Position numbers and translations under genes: made by a program
Source of the DNA: Vibrio pelagius
GTDB taxonomy: Bacteria > Pseudomonadota > Gammaproteobacteria > Enterobacterales > Vibrionaceae
Assembly: GCF_024347575.1 (NCBI RefSeq)
Contig: NZ_AP025504.1
Span: 372,001-436,000, forward strand
Direction: 5' to 3'
DNA length: 64,000 nucleotides
The notes under the pieces: generated by a model
Database searches by the model: none
Seen by the model: the letters and a program-made list of their open reading frames with translations, nothing else
Told to the model about the DNA's origin: nothing
In this document: positions 28,802-37,094 of the stretch, one piece after another
Layout: each line of letters begins with the position of its first letter
How positions within the stretch are numbered: position 1 is the first letter of the stretch

Positions 28802-29478
28802 TAGTTCACCTCACTTAGGTTGATTGCTTCAAGCGCATGATATGGATCGTCATTTTTCCAGCTAAATTGATCGTTTTTCGCTTTATATGTAATTGTTAAC
28901 TCGTCTGTTGCCGTCTCAGTTGAGAACTCAACGCTATTCTTTGTCGTTGATATATGTGATGGGTAATAATTTGTAATTGTCACACAATCATTTTTTAAAC
29001 ATGCGGTGAACTCTGACATAGCAAGCCAGTTATGTGTATATAGATCTAGCTTGAATTTTCCTGTCTTGCCGGGTTTTACGATGAACTCAAAACCACCTCC
29101 AGGCTTAACGCTGATTGCATGATTTGATTGGTCCAGAAAATCTCTGTAGCTACCATTGCTCCAAAAATACTCATTTCCGCTAGCAGGCTTTTGATGATGA
29201 AATTTAAACTCACCGAACGTTTTAACATCACTGATTAAATTAGAGTTCGGCTTTGAGTGAGAACGGTTTTCACCGTACCAAAAAGCCCAGTCTAGCCCGT
29301 CTAAATCAACGCTATTCACATATCTAAACTTGCTATTATCATCTAATTTATATCCGTGAAACTTTGATGTTACTAAGATAGTTTCACTTTGTTCTGTAGA
29401 AATATTGGAAAGTTCTTCTATTTCTGACGCGATTGTGCAGGTAGAAATCAAAGTAAGTGATAAAATTTTAAGCCTCAT
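28801..29478 (-). CDS. Exported protein coupled to the serine protease
   Basis: 225 aa, not recognised. Signal peptide MRLKILSLTLISTCTIASEI, predicted cleavage after about TIAS. The mature part is beta-rich with many aromatic residues (LDWAFWYGENRSHSK, EYFWSNGSYRDFLDQ, NHAISVKPGGGFEFIVKPGKT), which suggests a lectin- or jelly-roll-like domain. One Cys pair (TACLKNDCVTI). Its stop overlaps the protease start (TAATG), so the two are translated in tandem. It could be a chaperone, inhibitor or targeting partner (inference). Confidence 0.6.
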   Translation of the reverse strand: MRLKILSLTLISTCTIASEIEELSNISTEQSETILVTSKFHGYKLDDNSKFRYVNSVDLDGLDWAFWYGENRSHSKPNSNLISDVKTFGEFKFHHQKPASGNEYFWSNGSYRDFLDQSNHAISVKPGGGFEFIVKPGKTGKFKLDLYTHNWLAMSEFTACLKNDCVTITNYYPSHISTTKNSVEFSTETATDELTITYKAKNDQFSWKNDDPYHALEAINLSEVN

Positions 29479-29737
29479 TGTCAGTTCCCTTTATAGAAAG
29501 TAACTGAATTATATGTGCACATTATGAAACTAATGTAAGCATTTTGTAAGTCTATATATTCATTGAATCAGAATCAAAAAGAGCGTCATAATACCGTGTT
29601 AGGTTTTTGACGATCTATAGATATTTTAGTGATTTTCCACTCTAACTAACTGAAATTATTAATAATTTATATTAAGTCCTCACGGGAACTAGAGTGTATC
29701 TAGCTCCACTACGTGAGATAGAGTCACTATGAATTTT

Positions 29738-29989
29738 TCAAGTGTTGTCATCATATGAGATTTCTGTTTCTGATCCGATACCGTAAACAGTATTAAACCA
29801 ATAATCTACGGAGTAACATATTCCTCCAAGAATTAAAAGTGGTAACAATAACCACAGTTTAAGGAACACAAAAGCACAAAGAATAGCGCCACCAAAACCT
29901 ACAAACTGACCGATTCCACAGAGAAATACTATTACATGATATCTAGTTTTGATCTTACCTTGATACGGACGAATTAGATCTTTTAACAT
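29738..29989 (-). CDS. Small two-helix membrane protein
   Basis: 83 aa: a basic cytoplasmic N-terminus (MLKDLIRPYQGKIKTRYH), two hydrophobic helices (VIVFLCGIGQFVGFGGAILCAFVFL and LWLLLPLLILGGICYSV) and an acidic tail. Unknown function. A structured hairpin (29676-29725) lies just downstream. The motif GTGCTTACATTAG occurs about 160 bp upstream. Confidence 0.5.
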   Translation of the reverse strand: MLKDLIRPYQGKIKTRYHVIVFLCGIGQFVGFGGAILCAFVFLKLWLLLPLLILGGICYSVDYWFNTVYGIGSETEISYDDNT

Positions 29990-30179
29990 ATAACCCTCAA
30001 AAGAAAGACGGCCTACTGAATTCTACCCTTTTATCGCCTTTCGTTAAATTTACAACAACGATTGCACCATATATTAATTACAAGCACTCATCCATGAGCA
30101 CTATATTGACCTTAATCTTATTATTTATACTCCAACCCATCAGACATAGCTAATGTAAGCACATCAAAAAAATTTTATT

Positions 30180-30356
30180 TTAGTCCCAGAATAGCCAACT
30201 AGACCTACTATTAGAATCTCTACCGAAATTGATTTTTCTGGCAATCCCATAAGTCCAATTTTTCTTTATTGATGTACAAGTTTCTTTTCTATCTTCTAGC
30301 TCTCCAAAACTCCAAAACGGCCAGTTGGACTTTTTCTCTGTTTCATTTTTCTTCAT
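30180..30356 (-). CDS. Tryptophan-rich 58-aa ORF
   Basis: ATG at 30356 to TAA at 30180 gives 58 aa rich in Trp (five), Lys, Ser and Arg: it begins MKKNETEKKSNWPFWSFGEL and ends SSWLFWD. The two aromatic clusters (NWPFW and WLFWD) flank a basic core with no membrane segment. It may be a real small gene between minus-strand neighbours, but the ribosome site is poor and there is no homology I can cite. Confidence 0.35.
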   Translation of the reverse strand: MKKNETEKKSNWPFWSFGELEDRKETCTSIKKNWTYGIARKINFGRDSNSRSSWLFWD

Positions 30357-30485
30357 TATATTAATATCTCATTATGTTGTGTTGTTAATAATTATCTCAT
30401 TTACTATGATATTCATAAGAAACTATAGTTTCTTATTTTACTATGTTATTTTTATAGCACGATTTGTTTTAATTTAAAGTTAATG

Positions 30486-30899
30486 CTATTTAATGTACTC
30501 TTTAAGTGAAAGCTTGTATTTTCTTAGCTCTTGGTTGTAATCTTCACCAGTTACGCACTCAGCAAAACGATACCTATGTTTCGCCTGTTCAATTAGAATA
30601 AGTTCATCCTTTTTTGTCAACTTACCACTCAATTTTTCAAGCCTATCTATTAGATCATATTTGTTAATGTCTTGCTGTTCTATTTTTATTAATAGTTTTT
30701 CAGTACGCTCAATTAATTGATCAACACTTTCATATTCAAATTTCTTAGACCCACAAAAAGAAACTTGACCACTTTCAACCATTAGATTTTTTTTAACCAT
30801 TGCATTTAGATAGATTTGGTAAAATTCATCTTTATAAATACTACCAATAACGGCGCTACCACAAAGAGCTACAGAAAATAATAAGGCTATACTTTTCAT
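30486..30899 (-). CDS. Small exported or membrane-anchored helical protein
   Basis: 137 aa from the ATG at 30899 (MKSIALLFSVALCGSAVIGS), which gives a signal or anchor; an ATG at 30935 adds 12 residues. The rest is helical with charged repeats (KFEYESVDQLIERTEKLLIKIEQQ). Two Cys (CGSKKF and AECVTG) may pair in the periplasm. Not recognised. GTGCTTACATGC lies about 95 bp upstream. Confidence 0.5.
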   Translation of the reverse strand: MKSIALLFSVALCGSAVIGSIYKDEFYQIYLNAMVKKNLMVESGQVSFCGSKKFEYESVDQLIERTEKLLIKIEQQDINKYDLIDRLEKLSGKLTKKDELILIEQAKHRYRFAECVTGEDYNQELRKYKLSLKEYIK

Positions 30900-31097
30900 A
30901 TTTGATCTTATATTTGTTTTTATATATTTTATCATCTATACATTTAGGATAATCTATCCAATAAGTAAATAAAGGTAATTGCATGTAAGCACTTGAACTA
31001 TTGATGTATATTTTAAATTGCAATGTTGTTAGTTATCTTAAGCAGATCTTGCCTTGTAATTAGATAACTTGTAATTAAGAGAAACCGTAGAAAAGAT

Positions 31098-31343
31098 TCA
31101 TAAATAGTCTTTTATATCCAGCTCTTTTCTAGCATCAAACTTAACTAACTTGGCTTTAATCCCCTGAATCCTTTCAACTTCAAGCGCAACAGGTACTAAA
31201 TTTTTAACCCAATCTATACTAGTTCCCAACAAAGGGTGCTCAACATTGAAACGCCTAATGGATATCACACTTTCATTTCCATCACTGTGTTCATAGACGA
31301 AAGCAAATATTTCTTTTACCTCTCCCCTAAAATCATTGTTCAT
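31098..31343 (-). CDS. Conserved-looking hypothetical protein
   Basis: 81 aa with a strong ribosome site (GAGGGAG) before the ATG at 31343. No signal or membrane segment. The sequence (EIFAFVYEHSDGNESVISIRRFNVEHP) is globular and mixed alpha/beta. Not recognised. Confidence 0.55.
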   Translation of the reverse strand: MNNDFRGEVKEIFAFVYEHSDGNESVISIRRFNVEHPLLGTSIDWVKNLVPVALEVERIQGIKAKLVKFDARKELDIKDYL

Positions 31344-31456
31344 ATAACTCCCTCTACTAAATTATTATACATTATAATATTACTTTCTTTCCGTTTTTAT
31401 TTTTATTAATCCGTAAAACAATATCTATAGCAAATTAAAAACTAATAATTAGAGTT

Positions 31457-31873
31457 TTATTTATCACCTGAACTTATTTTCAGTATCATACCTCCTTTTC
31501 TTGATATTAAGTTTTTAAGTGTTGCTTCTTTACCTGAATACTTTTTAATAAGATCTGATTTTCTTACTGAGTTTTTAACAACTCTGACTTCGCGATCTAT
31601 ATTCTTATATACTTCTAATTTCTTACACTCATTGCATGAAAAATTTACTCTAAATGAGTTTGGAGTTTTAATAACAATGTGACCATTTATACAAACTAGT
31701 TTTACTTGTGTATTTTGGTTCTTGTATTCATATGAATCTGGAAAAGAAAAACCATAATTAACTGCGAAAGTCTCAAATTCTCTCTGCGCTCTAGCACTTC
31801 TTAATTTATGCCATTCAAGAGTATTTGAAAACGATTCAAATTCAACGTCTGTCAATTCGTAGAGTGTATTCAT
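31457..31873 (-). CDS. Hypothetical protein with a zinc-ribbon-like motif
   Basis: 138 aa. The middle holds C-x2-GH...C-x2-C (VKLVCINGHIVI ... NFSCNECKKLE), the spacing used by treble-clef zinc sites in nuclease and phage-type proteins. N-terminal part is helical; C-terminal tail is basic (RKSDLIKKYSGKEATLKN). No catalytic nuclease motif is seen, so I only call a putative zinc-binding protein. AATGCTTACACTAA lies about 95 bp upstream. Confidence 0.5.
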   Translation of the reverse strand: MNTLYELTDVEFESFSNTLEWHKLRSARAQREFETFAVNYGFSFPDSYEYKNQNTQVKLVCINGHIVIKTPNSFRVNFSCNECKKLEVYKNIDREVRVVKNSVRKSDLIKKYSGKEATLKNLISRKGGMILKISSGDK

Positions 31874-32263
31874 AGATTTTTATAATTAAGTAGATAAATG
31901 GCTGTAAAAACGATAAGTACTAAAAACTTGAGTTAAAAATGATACAAAATTTTAACTTAATTAGTGTAAGCATTAGTAAGTGCATGTAAATTCAATCTCA
32001 CTTATCGTAATTTAAACTGCATTTAAAGTGTAATAACATAAATATGAAACAAATAGCTTAAAGCAGTTTTATATATGCACGTTGTTTTACAACATATTTC
32101 TTTGAATTTATTCGTTATCTTAGAAACATTGTCGTCTTAAAACCAAATACGCTACTCAATTCAGGATCAAAATGAACGTTTAGTTAAGGGGGGACTAGAT
32201 GACTCGAAGCAATTAATGCCGCAAGATCACGATGTTTTTTTGGGGGGTAACGTATGAGTAGAG

Positions 32264-32317
32264 AAGCCTGCTATGAAGAAGTCCTAAAAACTCTTTGTAC
32301 TTCTTCATAGCAGGCTT
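32264..32317. repeat. 19-bp perfect inverted repeat (long hairpin)
   Basis: AAGCCTGCTATGAAGAAGT at 32264-32282 and its exact complement at 32299-32317, separated by 16 bases. It can form a strong hairpin just beyond the remnant of the 60-aa gene on the minus strand, and may be its former terminator. A half copy (ACTTCTTCCTAGCAGG) lies near 33490, in the matching position of the intact locus. Confidence 0.8.
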
Positions 32318-32334
32318 AACTCTTTAAACGTCAA

Positions 32335-32475
32335 TCAGACTGGTTCTATAACGAGGTTTACATCTTGACTAGTCGAAGAAAACGCGACTTCAACTCCTTC
32401 GCTTGATTCCAGCGTGAATTTAGATATCGGGCTTGTCTCATAATGCCAGAGATTGAACGCGATCTATGACAAATA
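32335..32475 (-). pseudogene. Decayed duplicate of the 60-aa gene fused to a LysE fragment
   Basis: The minus-strand reading from about 32435 to 32335 gives FTLESSEGVEVAFSSTSQDV and ends in NLVIEPV plus stop, matching the C-terminal half of the 60-aa protein at 33546-33728. It is joined, at 32427-32472, to a remnant matching LysE (IAFNLWHYETSPI versus IAFNLWRSEASPI) with an in-frame stop where the intact gene has TGG. The order equals that of the intact locus with the middle deleted. Confidence 0.7.
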
Positions 32476-32605
32476 TGATAATCCTCGCATAGGGAAACAA
32501 GGCAACAACCTCACTGAAGCCACCTTTCTGTGCAATTAACACTAAGCCCAACGAGGACGTAAAGAAGTAGAACAGCTGATACAACTTGATGCTTTTATAT
32601 GCGTA

Positions 32606-33304
32606 CTAGTCGTAATTTCTGAAATTATTGATAACTCTATACGTAATACTGCGGTTGTTTGCTTCTAATACCTCAATAGTGGCGCCTTGATAGCTTATAA
32701 CGTTGCTTTCATTTAGATCGTACTCAACATCCGTTGTGAAAGGCATTCTTACCGTGTTGCCACTAAATTCACGATAGGTAAAACGTATACGATCACCTAT
32801 TTTACCCGTATAAATTAAGGTTTGTTGCAAGGCACTGGAATCATAGATCGTTTTATCGTAAATACGCGCTTTCGATGTCACGTTATCAAGGTCACTGCAA
32901 TCGGTAGCCTCTAACATCAAACCCATACTTGGTTCATATAGACAAGCAAGTTTTGCTTTCTCATTTACAACTAGCATAGCCTCAGAAAAAGCGCCTGAAA
33001 ACGCGCTTTCTTTATCTTCTGGCTGAAAAATAGCCCTATCCATCGAATTTCCAACATATCCTGTTTGGATGTATTTGTTTGGCATTAATGTAGCCAATGA
33101 AACTGAAGCCTCGTTATATACATCGATAGCTCTTACTTCACTACTTAACCCTTGACGTAACAGATGCTCTCCCAAAGAAACAGTGACCTCTCTTTCTAAA
33201 GGAGGATAGCTAAATTTTTTAGGTACAGGCTGTTGATACGTGGGAGAACCAGCACAACCAGTCAGTAATGCTGCAATAGAAATAATACAAAAAGGCTTAA
33301 TCAT
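32606..33304 (-). CDS. Lipoprotein of unknown function
   Basis: 232 aa with a lipoprotein signal (MIKPFCIISIAALLTGC, lipobox LTGC, Cys 17, followed by AGSPTY). The mature part carries a Pro-rich linker (YQQPVPKKFSYPPLE) and a soluble, mixed alpha/beta domain with a Cys pair (C121/C137, in ACLYE and TDCSD). No named family is clear to me. Single gene. Confidence 0.7.
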   Translation of the reverse strand: MIKPFCIISIAALLTGCAGSPTYQQPVPKKFSYPPLEREVTVSLGEHLLRQGLSSEVRAIDVYNEASVSLATLMPNKYIQTGYVGNSMDRAIFQPEDKESAFSGAFSEAMLVVNEKAKLACLYEPSMGLMLEATDCSDLDNVTSKARIYDKTIYDSSALQQTLIYTGKIGDRIRFTYREFSGNTVRMPFTTDVEYDLNESNVISYQGATIEVLEANNRSITYRVINNFRNYD

Positions 33305-33545
33305 AAATATCTCAAATATGTATATATTAGAGACACTTATTATAAATATTGCCTTTGTTTACGTAAGGGGTATTAACCAAATCTTACACATAACGTCCAC
33401 CCCTAAAACATGAGAATTTGAACTTCGTAGCAGCATAATGCACGAGCAGACAAACCCACCAAGTTAGAAAACTCTGTAATATTCATTGGACTTCTTCCTA
33501 GCAGGTTTAGCTCTTTGAACGTAAATCACACAGGTTAAACCTAAA

Positions 33546-33728
33546 TCACACGGGTTCGATGACGAGATTTACATCTGGACTAGTCGAAGAAAATACCACA
33601 TCAGTTCGTTCGCTTGATTCCAGCGTGAATTCAGCACCAGACTCAACATGAAAGCTCAGTTTAGCTTGGTTGAATTGAACCGTGATTTCGCCTGATTCAG
33701 AACTTACATTCTTAAATGTCTTTTTCAT
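33546..33728 (-). CDS. Small acidic 60-aa protein
   Basis: 60 aa, beginning MKKTFKNVSSESGEITVQF, with a beta-rich, Ser/Glu-rich composition and no signal or membrane segment. The ribosome site AAGGAG lies just before the ATG. It lies 28 nt after the LysE-like gene on the same strand and may be its co-transcribed partner. A decayed copy exists at 32335-32435. Confidence 0.5.
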   Translation of the reverse strand: MKKTFKNVSSESGEITVQFNQAKLSFHVESGAEFTLESSERTDVVFSSTSPDVNLVIEPV

Positions 33729-33756
33729 TTCAAACTCCTTGTGAATAACGGATAGA

Positions 33757-34371
33757 TTATTGACGACTGATTAACAGATTTGCTCCCGACAGTGCCAAAA
33801 AAGAAGCACATGCCTTGTTAAATCGTTTGGCCATTTGCGGTTTAGTGAACCACTGTCTCAGATAGATACCGAATATGGCGTAAAGTGATATTGCGCCTAA
33901 TTCCAAGACTAGGAATATAAGCCCAAGAATCAAAAACTGCTCGTTTACATTGGCCGACACATCGACAAACTGAGGAAGAAATGCAGTAAAGATAAGAATC
34001 GCTTTAGGGTTACCTGCTGCCAGTAAAAACTCTTGTTTGGCTAAACCTAAACGGCTTTGAACAGTATCGATTTCTAATATAGGGCTTGCTTCAGAACGCC
34101 AGAGATTAAACGCTATCCACAACAAGTATGCAGCGCCTGCAACTTTAATGGTGAGAAACAGCGTTTGAGATGCATACAGAACGACTGCTAATCCGGATGC
34201 AGCAAGTGCAATCATGACCGCAAACGCCGCAATTCGACCAAGACCAGCAATAAAGGCAGACTTAAAGCCATAACAACGCGCATTATTCATCGACAACAAA
34301 TTATTCGGGCCAGGCGTCATATTCAGAGCAAAGCACGCGGGAATAAAAAGCAGTAACTTCCAGATTTCCAT
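33757..34371 (-). CDS. LysE/RhtB-family amino-acid exporter
   Basis: 204 aa, six predicted membrane helices. The N-terminus has the family signature FALNMTPGPNNLLSMNNARCYGFK (residues 14-37). A conserved GNPKAILIFTAFLPQFV stretch lies near residues 117-133. Members export amino acids or homoserine lactones, but the substrate is not known. Located between the 60-aa gene and the monooxygenase-like gene on the minus strand. Confidence 0.88.
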   Translation of the reverse strand: MEIWKLLLFIPACFALNMTPGPNNLLSMNNARCYGFKSAFIAGLGRIAAFAVMIALAASGLAVVLYASQTLFLTIKVAGAAYLLWIAFNLWRSEASPILEIDTVQSRLGLAKQEFLLAAGNPKAILIFTAFLPQFVDVSANVNEQFLILGLIFLVLELGAISLYAIFGIYLRQWFTKPQMAKRFNKACASFLALSGANLLISRQ

Positions 34372-34422
34372 CAGGTTTCCTTCATCAAAATATGAACACG
34401 CAATAGGTGAGTTTTGGTTAGG

Positions 34423-34719
34423 CTATTTGGTTCTGTCTTCAATTTCATTGAACGCTTCCACTGAAACACGTTCAGCGATATCACGCATCTTTTGCATTTT
34501 TTCTGGGTTTCGGTTTCCCCAAAACAGCTCCCAACCTGTTCGGCTTCTCCACTTTGCAATGGTTAATACCTTTTCTGGCGTGTCGGATGATTGAAGCATG
34601 AAGCTACCGAGCGCACCTTCTGTCGATTCGTGAATTGACTCAGTCGCAGAGCGCCACACACTTTGAAACTCTTCCATTTTATCAAGTGGAACTCGCCACT
34701 CGTAGATAACTCTAAACAT
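34423..34719 (-). CDS. Antibiotic biosynthesis monooxygenase (ABM)-like protein
   Basis: 98 aa, one ABM/dimeric alpha-beta barrel domain. The start MFRVIYEWRVPLDKMEEFQSVW matches the family's strand-helix beginning, and IAKWRSRTGWELFW is the third-strand motif. Members include heme-degrading or quinone-acting enzymes and unassigned small proteins; no function can be set here. It is upstream of lysE-like by 51 nt on the same strand. Confidence 0.7.
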   Translation of the reverse strand: MFRVIYEWRVPLDKMEEFQSVWRSATESIHESTEGALGSFMLQSSDTPEKVLTIAKWRSRTGWELFWGNRNPEKMQKMRDIAERVSVEAFNEIEDRTK

Positions 34720-34829
34720 AAACGATCCTTTTATGTTTACCTTTCACACAAATCGCACGATTTAATCAGATTGACCATTTCATGCGACCAGCTATAAGCT
34801 TACTGTAATTCCAGATTTGGAGATTGATC

Positions 34830-35072
34830 ATGCATACATTAACAGCAAATGATGCCAAACGTAATTTTGGTGAGCTACTCCTAAGCGCCCAACGTGAGCC
34901 TGTGAAGATTAGCAAGAACAGTAAAGATGCCGTAGTTGTAATGTCTACCAAGGACTATGAAGAACTAGAAGCAATGAAAGCCGATTATCTTAGACATTGC
35001 TTCGAGTCCGCAAAACAAGACTTAGCACAAGGTGAAGTGGTTGATGGTGAAGACTTTTTAAACGCCTTATAA
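34830..35072 (+). CDS. Phd/YefM-family antitoxin
   Basis: 80 aa. MHTLTANDAKRNFGELLLSAQ is the typical Phd/YefM start, and VVVMSTKDYEELEAMKADYL completes the DNA-binding fold; the C-terminal helix (SAKQDLAQGEVVDGEDFLNAL) is the toxin-binding tail. The ATG at 34830 has GGAG in front; an in-frame TTG at 34824 is less likely. It is 6 nt upstream of a ParE-like toxin gene that is frameshifted. Antitoxins of this type autorepress, and a promoter should lie upstream. Confidence 0.9.
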   Translation: MHTLTANDAKRNFGELLLSAQREPVKISKNSKDAVVVMSTKDYEELEAMKADYLRHCFESAKQDLAQGEVVDGEDFLNAL

Positions 35073-35078
35073 CCCGAT

Positions 35079-35373
35079 ATGCAAAAGAACAAATACAAAC
35101 TGAGTAAATTAGCTCAGACTCATTTACGGAAAATTAAAAGCTACACAGTTAACAATTTCTCTGAGATGCAGTGGCGAAGCTATAAAGATACGTTACTGAC
35201 TGGTTTTCAGATGCTTGCTGATAATCCAGCGGTTGGTCGCCGTTGTGATGAAATATACCTAAGCGGTATATTTCCCTGTAGGCAAACATACCGCTTACTT
35301 TACAAAAGAAGATGGCTTCATTTTAGTTGTAGCCACACTCGGTCGTTCACAGCTTCCTGAGAACCACATATAA
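35079..35373 (+). pseudogene. ParE/RelE-family toxin, frameshifted near the C-terminus
   Basis: The first frame (MQKNKYKLSKLAQTHLRKIK...AVGRRCDEIYLSG) is a ParE-like toxin start. At about 35265 the frame changes: the original frame ends in IFPCRQTYRLLYKRRW, while the +1 frame reads VYFPVGKHTAYFTKEDGFIL...ATLGRSQLPENHI and stops at 35373, which is the usual family ending. A single base added in the run near AGCGGTAT explains it. The remaining protein lacks the C-terminal strands, so the toxin is probably inactive; the antitoxin is intact. Confidence 0.75.
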
Positions 35374-35481
35374 TCAAGCTTTCACCCTGGATTTAGGGTG
35401 ATGATCTTGATTGGTAAACTAACGAGCCTGTAGGGTTTCTCCCTTACCCGTTCTCAATTCTGATCCTACCGACATTTCATC

Positions 35482-35650
35482 ATGCTCAAGATTATCTTTT
35501 ACGCCTATTCTCTTGGTATGTTATCAAGTCGACGTATTGAAAGAGCCTGCATCAACAATATCACCTTCATGTGTCTGTCTGGCGATGTAAGACCACACTT
35601 CACCACCATTGCTGCCTTCATCGCAAAAATGAAAGACACCATTAAACCAC
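35482..35650 (+). pseudogene. Fragment of an IS1182-like transposase
   Basis: The reading MLKIIFYAYSLGMLSSRRIERACIN, then NNITFMCLSGDVRPHFTTI and AAFIAKMKD, matches the N-terminal part of IS1182-type transposases, and then runs into an attC site. No catalytic core or inverted repeats remain. It lies inside the cassette next to attC 3. Confidence 0.65.
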
Positions 35651-35651
35651 A

Positions 35652-35735
35652 CCTAACGCATTGTTCTATAATGACTAAATTTGAAGTAGAAGCAAAAATG
35701 TCAAGCGTTGTGAATCCCTCTTAAATGCTTGTTAG
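35652..35735 (-). repeat. Integron attC site 3 (Vibrio type, minus orientation)
   Basis: On the minus strand it begins CTAACAAGCATTTAAGAGGG with the R'' and L'' arms, followed by ATTCACAACGCTTGA, and ends at GCGTTAGGTG, a perfect GTTRRRY crossover box. The right part is more degenerate than the left. It matches the 5' arm of the other two attC sites. Confidence 0.7.
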
Positions 35736-35793
35736 TTGCCCATCTCAAAGCCTAGTGCTAACATTTGTACACACACCAACAAAGGAATATATC

Positions 35794-36078
35794 ATGGACA
35801 CTAGAATTCAATTTCGTGTTGATGAAGAAACAAAACGCCTAGCTCAACAAATGGCTGAGAGCCAAGGCCGAACTCTAAGTGATGCTTGTCGTGAACTTAC
35901 TGAGCAACTCGCTGAACAACAAAGAAAAACATTATCTCACGATGCATGGCTAACTGAACAAGTAAACCTAGCATTTGAGAAGTTTGACTCTGGAAAATCC
36001 GTTTTCGTTGAGCACCAAACGGCTAAGTCTCGAATGGAAGAGCGCAAAGCCAGAATCCGTAATCGAGGTAAGCAATGA
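35794..36078 (+). CDS. RelB/DinJ-family antitoxin
   Basis: 94 aa. MDTRIQFRVDEETKRLAQQM is a RelB/DinJ ribbon-helix-helix start; the longer helix (LSDACRELTEQLAEQQRKT) and a Lys/Arg-rich tail follow. The ATG at 35794 with AAAGGAAT is chosen over the longer frame above. The last codon overlaps the toxin gene (ATGA). It is in the opposite orientation to its cassette's attC, with its own promoter expected upstream. Confidence 0.85.
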   Translation: MDTRIQFRVDEETKRLAQQMAESQGRTLSDACRELTEQLAEQQRKTLSHDAWLTEQVNLAFEKFDSGKSVFVEHQTAKSRMEERKARIRNRGKQ

Positions 36079-36353
36079 TTTTATGGGAAGAAGAGTCACT
36101 TAATGATCGTGAAAAGATCTTTGAGTTTCTCTATGACTTCAACCCTGATGCTGCAGAAAAAACAGACAACCTCATTGAAGCAAAAGTAGAAAACTTGCTT
36201 GAACAATCTTTAATGGGTGTACAACGAGATAGCATCCGCGGACGATTGCTCATCATTCCTGAGATTTCGATGATTGTCTCTTACTGGATTGAGGGCGATA
36301 TCATCCGAGTTATGCGTGTACTACACCAGAAACAAAAATTCCCTGCGGATTGA
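36075..36353 (+). CDS. ParE/RelE-superfamily toxin
   Basis: 92 aa, complete. The N-terminus MILWEEESLNDREKIFEFLY and the C-terminal IIPEISMIVSYWIEGDIIRVMRVLHQKQKF are the ParE/RelE-type fold with the conserved Arg/Tyr-rich end. It is probably a ribosome-dependent or gyrase-targeting toxin; the target cannot be read from sequence. Overlaps the antitoxin by 4 bases. Confidence 0.83.
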   Translation: MILWEEESLNDREKIFEFLYDFNPDAAEKTDNLIEAKVENLLEQSLMGVQRDSIRGRLLIIPEISMIVSYWIEGDIIRVMRVLHQKQKFPAD

Positions 36354-36444
36354 TTGCTTCCTCAGGGGAACTAACGAATGACATGGATTCCCCCTACCGA
36401 GGATCTGCCACACTTATGTGGTACTTAAATGCATCAGAGGCACC

Positions 36445-37094
36445 ATGTCTGATTATTCTTATTTTTGCGGTATCGACCTAGCTAAAAACCACTTTAGCCT
36501 TCATGCCGTAGACCAAAATGGTAAAGTCATACTTCATAAGTCAGTAACACGCTCTAAACTATTGACTACAATAGCAAATATGCCACTCATGCGTATAGGC
36601 GTTGAAGCGTGTGGTGGTGCACATTATTGGGCTAGAACACTCAATAAACTGGGTCATGACGTCCGCATTATGGCTGTTAAATACGTAACTCCTTATCGAA
36701 CTAAGGGAAAGAACGACCTTAATGACGCTGTTGCTATTTGCGAAGCTGTTCAGCGATACTCGCTTCGATAGGTAATGGCTCTCAATTTGATAAAAGTCGC
36801 GACTTCTCTGCTTGGTTAAGCTTAGTGCCAAAGCAGTATTCCACAGGAGGAAAGCCTCGGCTAGGTCGGATAACCAAACACGGTGATAAATACTTACGAA
36901 CACTATTAGTTCACGGCGCAAGGACCGTGATTGCCAACCTTGGCGACAAGCAAGATAAGCTAAGTCAGTGGTGTCGAGGCGTTCTGGAGCGCAGAGGAAT
37001 GAATCGAGCGATAGTGGCACTTGCCGCGAAGAACGCACGAATTATATGGTCGCTTTTATACAACCAAACTGAGTATGAGAACTATGCTGCTTAA
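36445..37094 (+). pseudogene. IS110/IS1111-type transposase, internal deletion
   Basis: The first part (MSDYSYFCGIDLAKNHFSLHA, then KGKNDLNDAVAICEAVQR) has the DEDD catalytic N-terminus. It breaks at about 36770 and resumes in another frame with the C-terminal helix-hairpin-helix region (WLSLVPKQYSTGGKPRLGRI, LVHGARTVIANLGDKQDK). About a third of the protein (the linker region) is missing. Confidence 0.85.

Larger units (their letters stand above)
31874..32605. other. AT-rich intergenic block with hairpin and gene remnants
   Basis: 732 bases without an intact gene. It holds the promoter-side motif of the gene at 31457, two odd G-runs near 32191 and 32242, a long perfect inverted repeat at 32264-32317, and decayed copies of a downstream small gene and LysE exporter (32335-32475), listed separately. 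Confidence 0.6.

Noticed and set aside
35372..35412. Hairpin TCACCCT / AGGGTGA after the toxin remnant, considered as an attC or terminator
   Set aside because: It has no R or L box sequence and no U-tract. It may only be part of a decayed insertion sequence.
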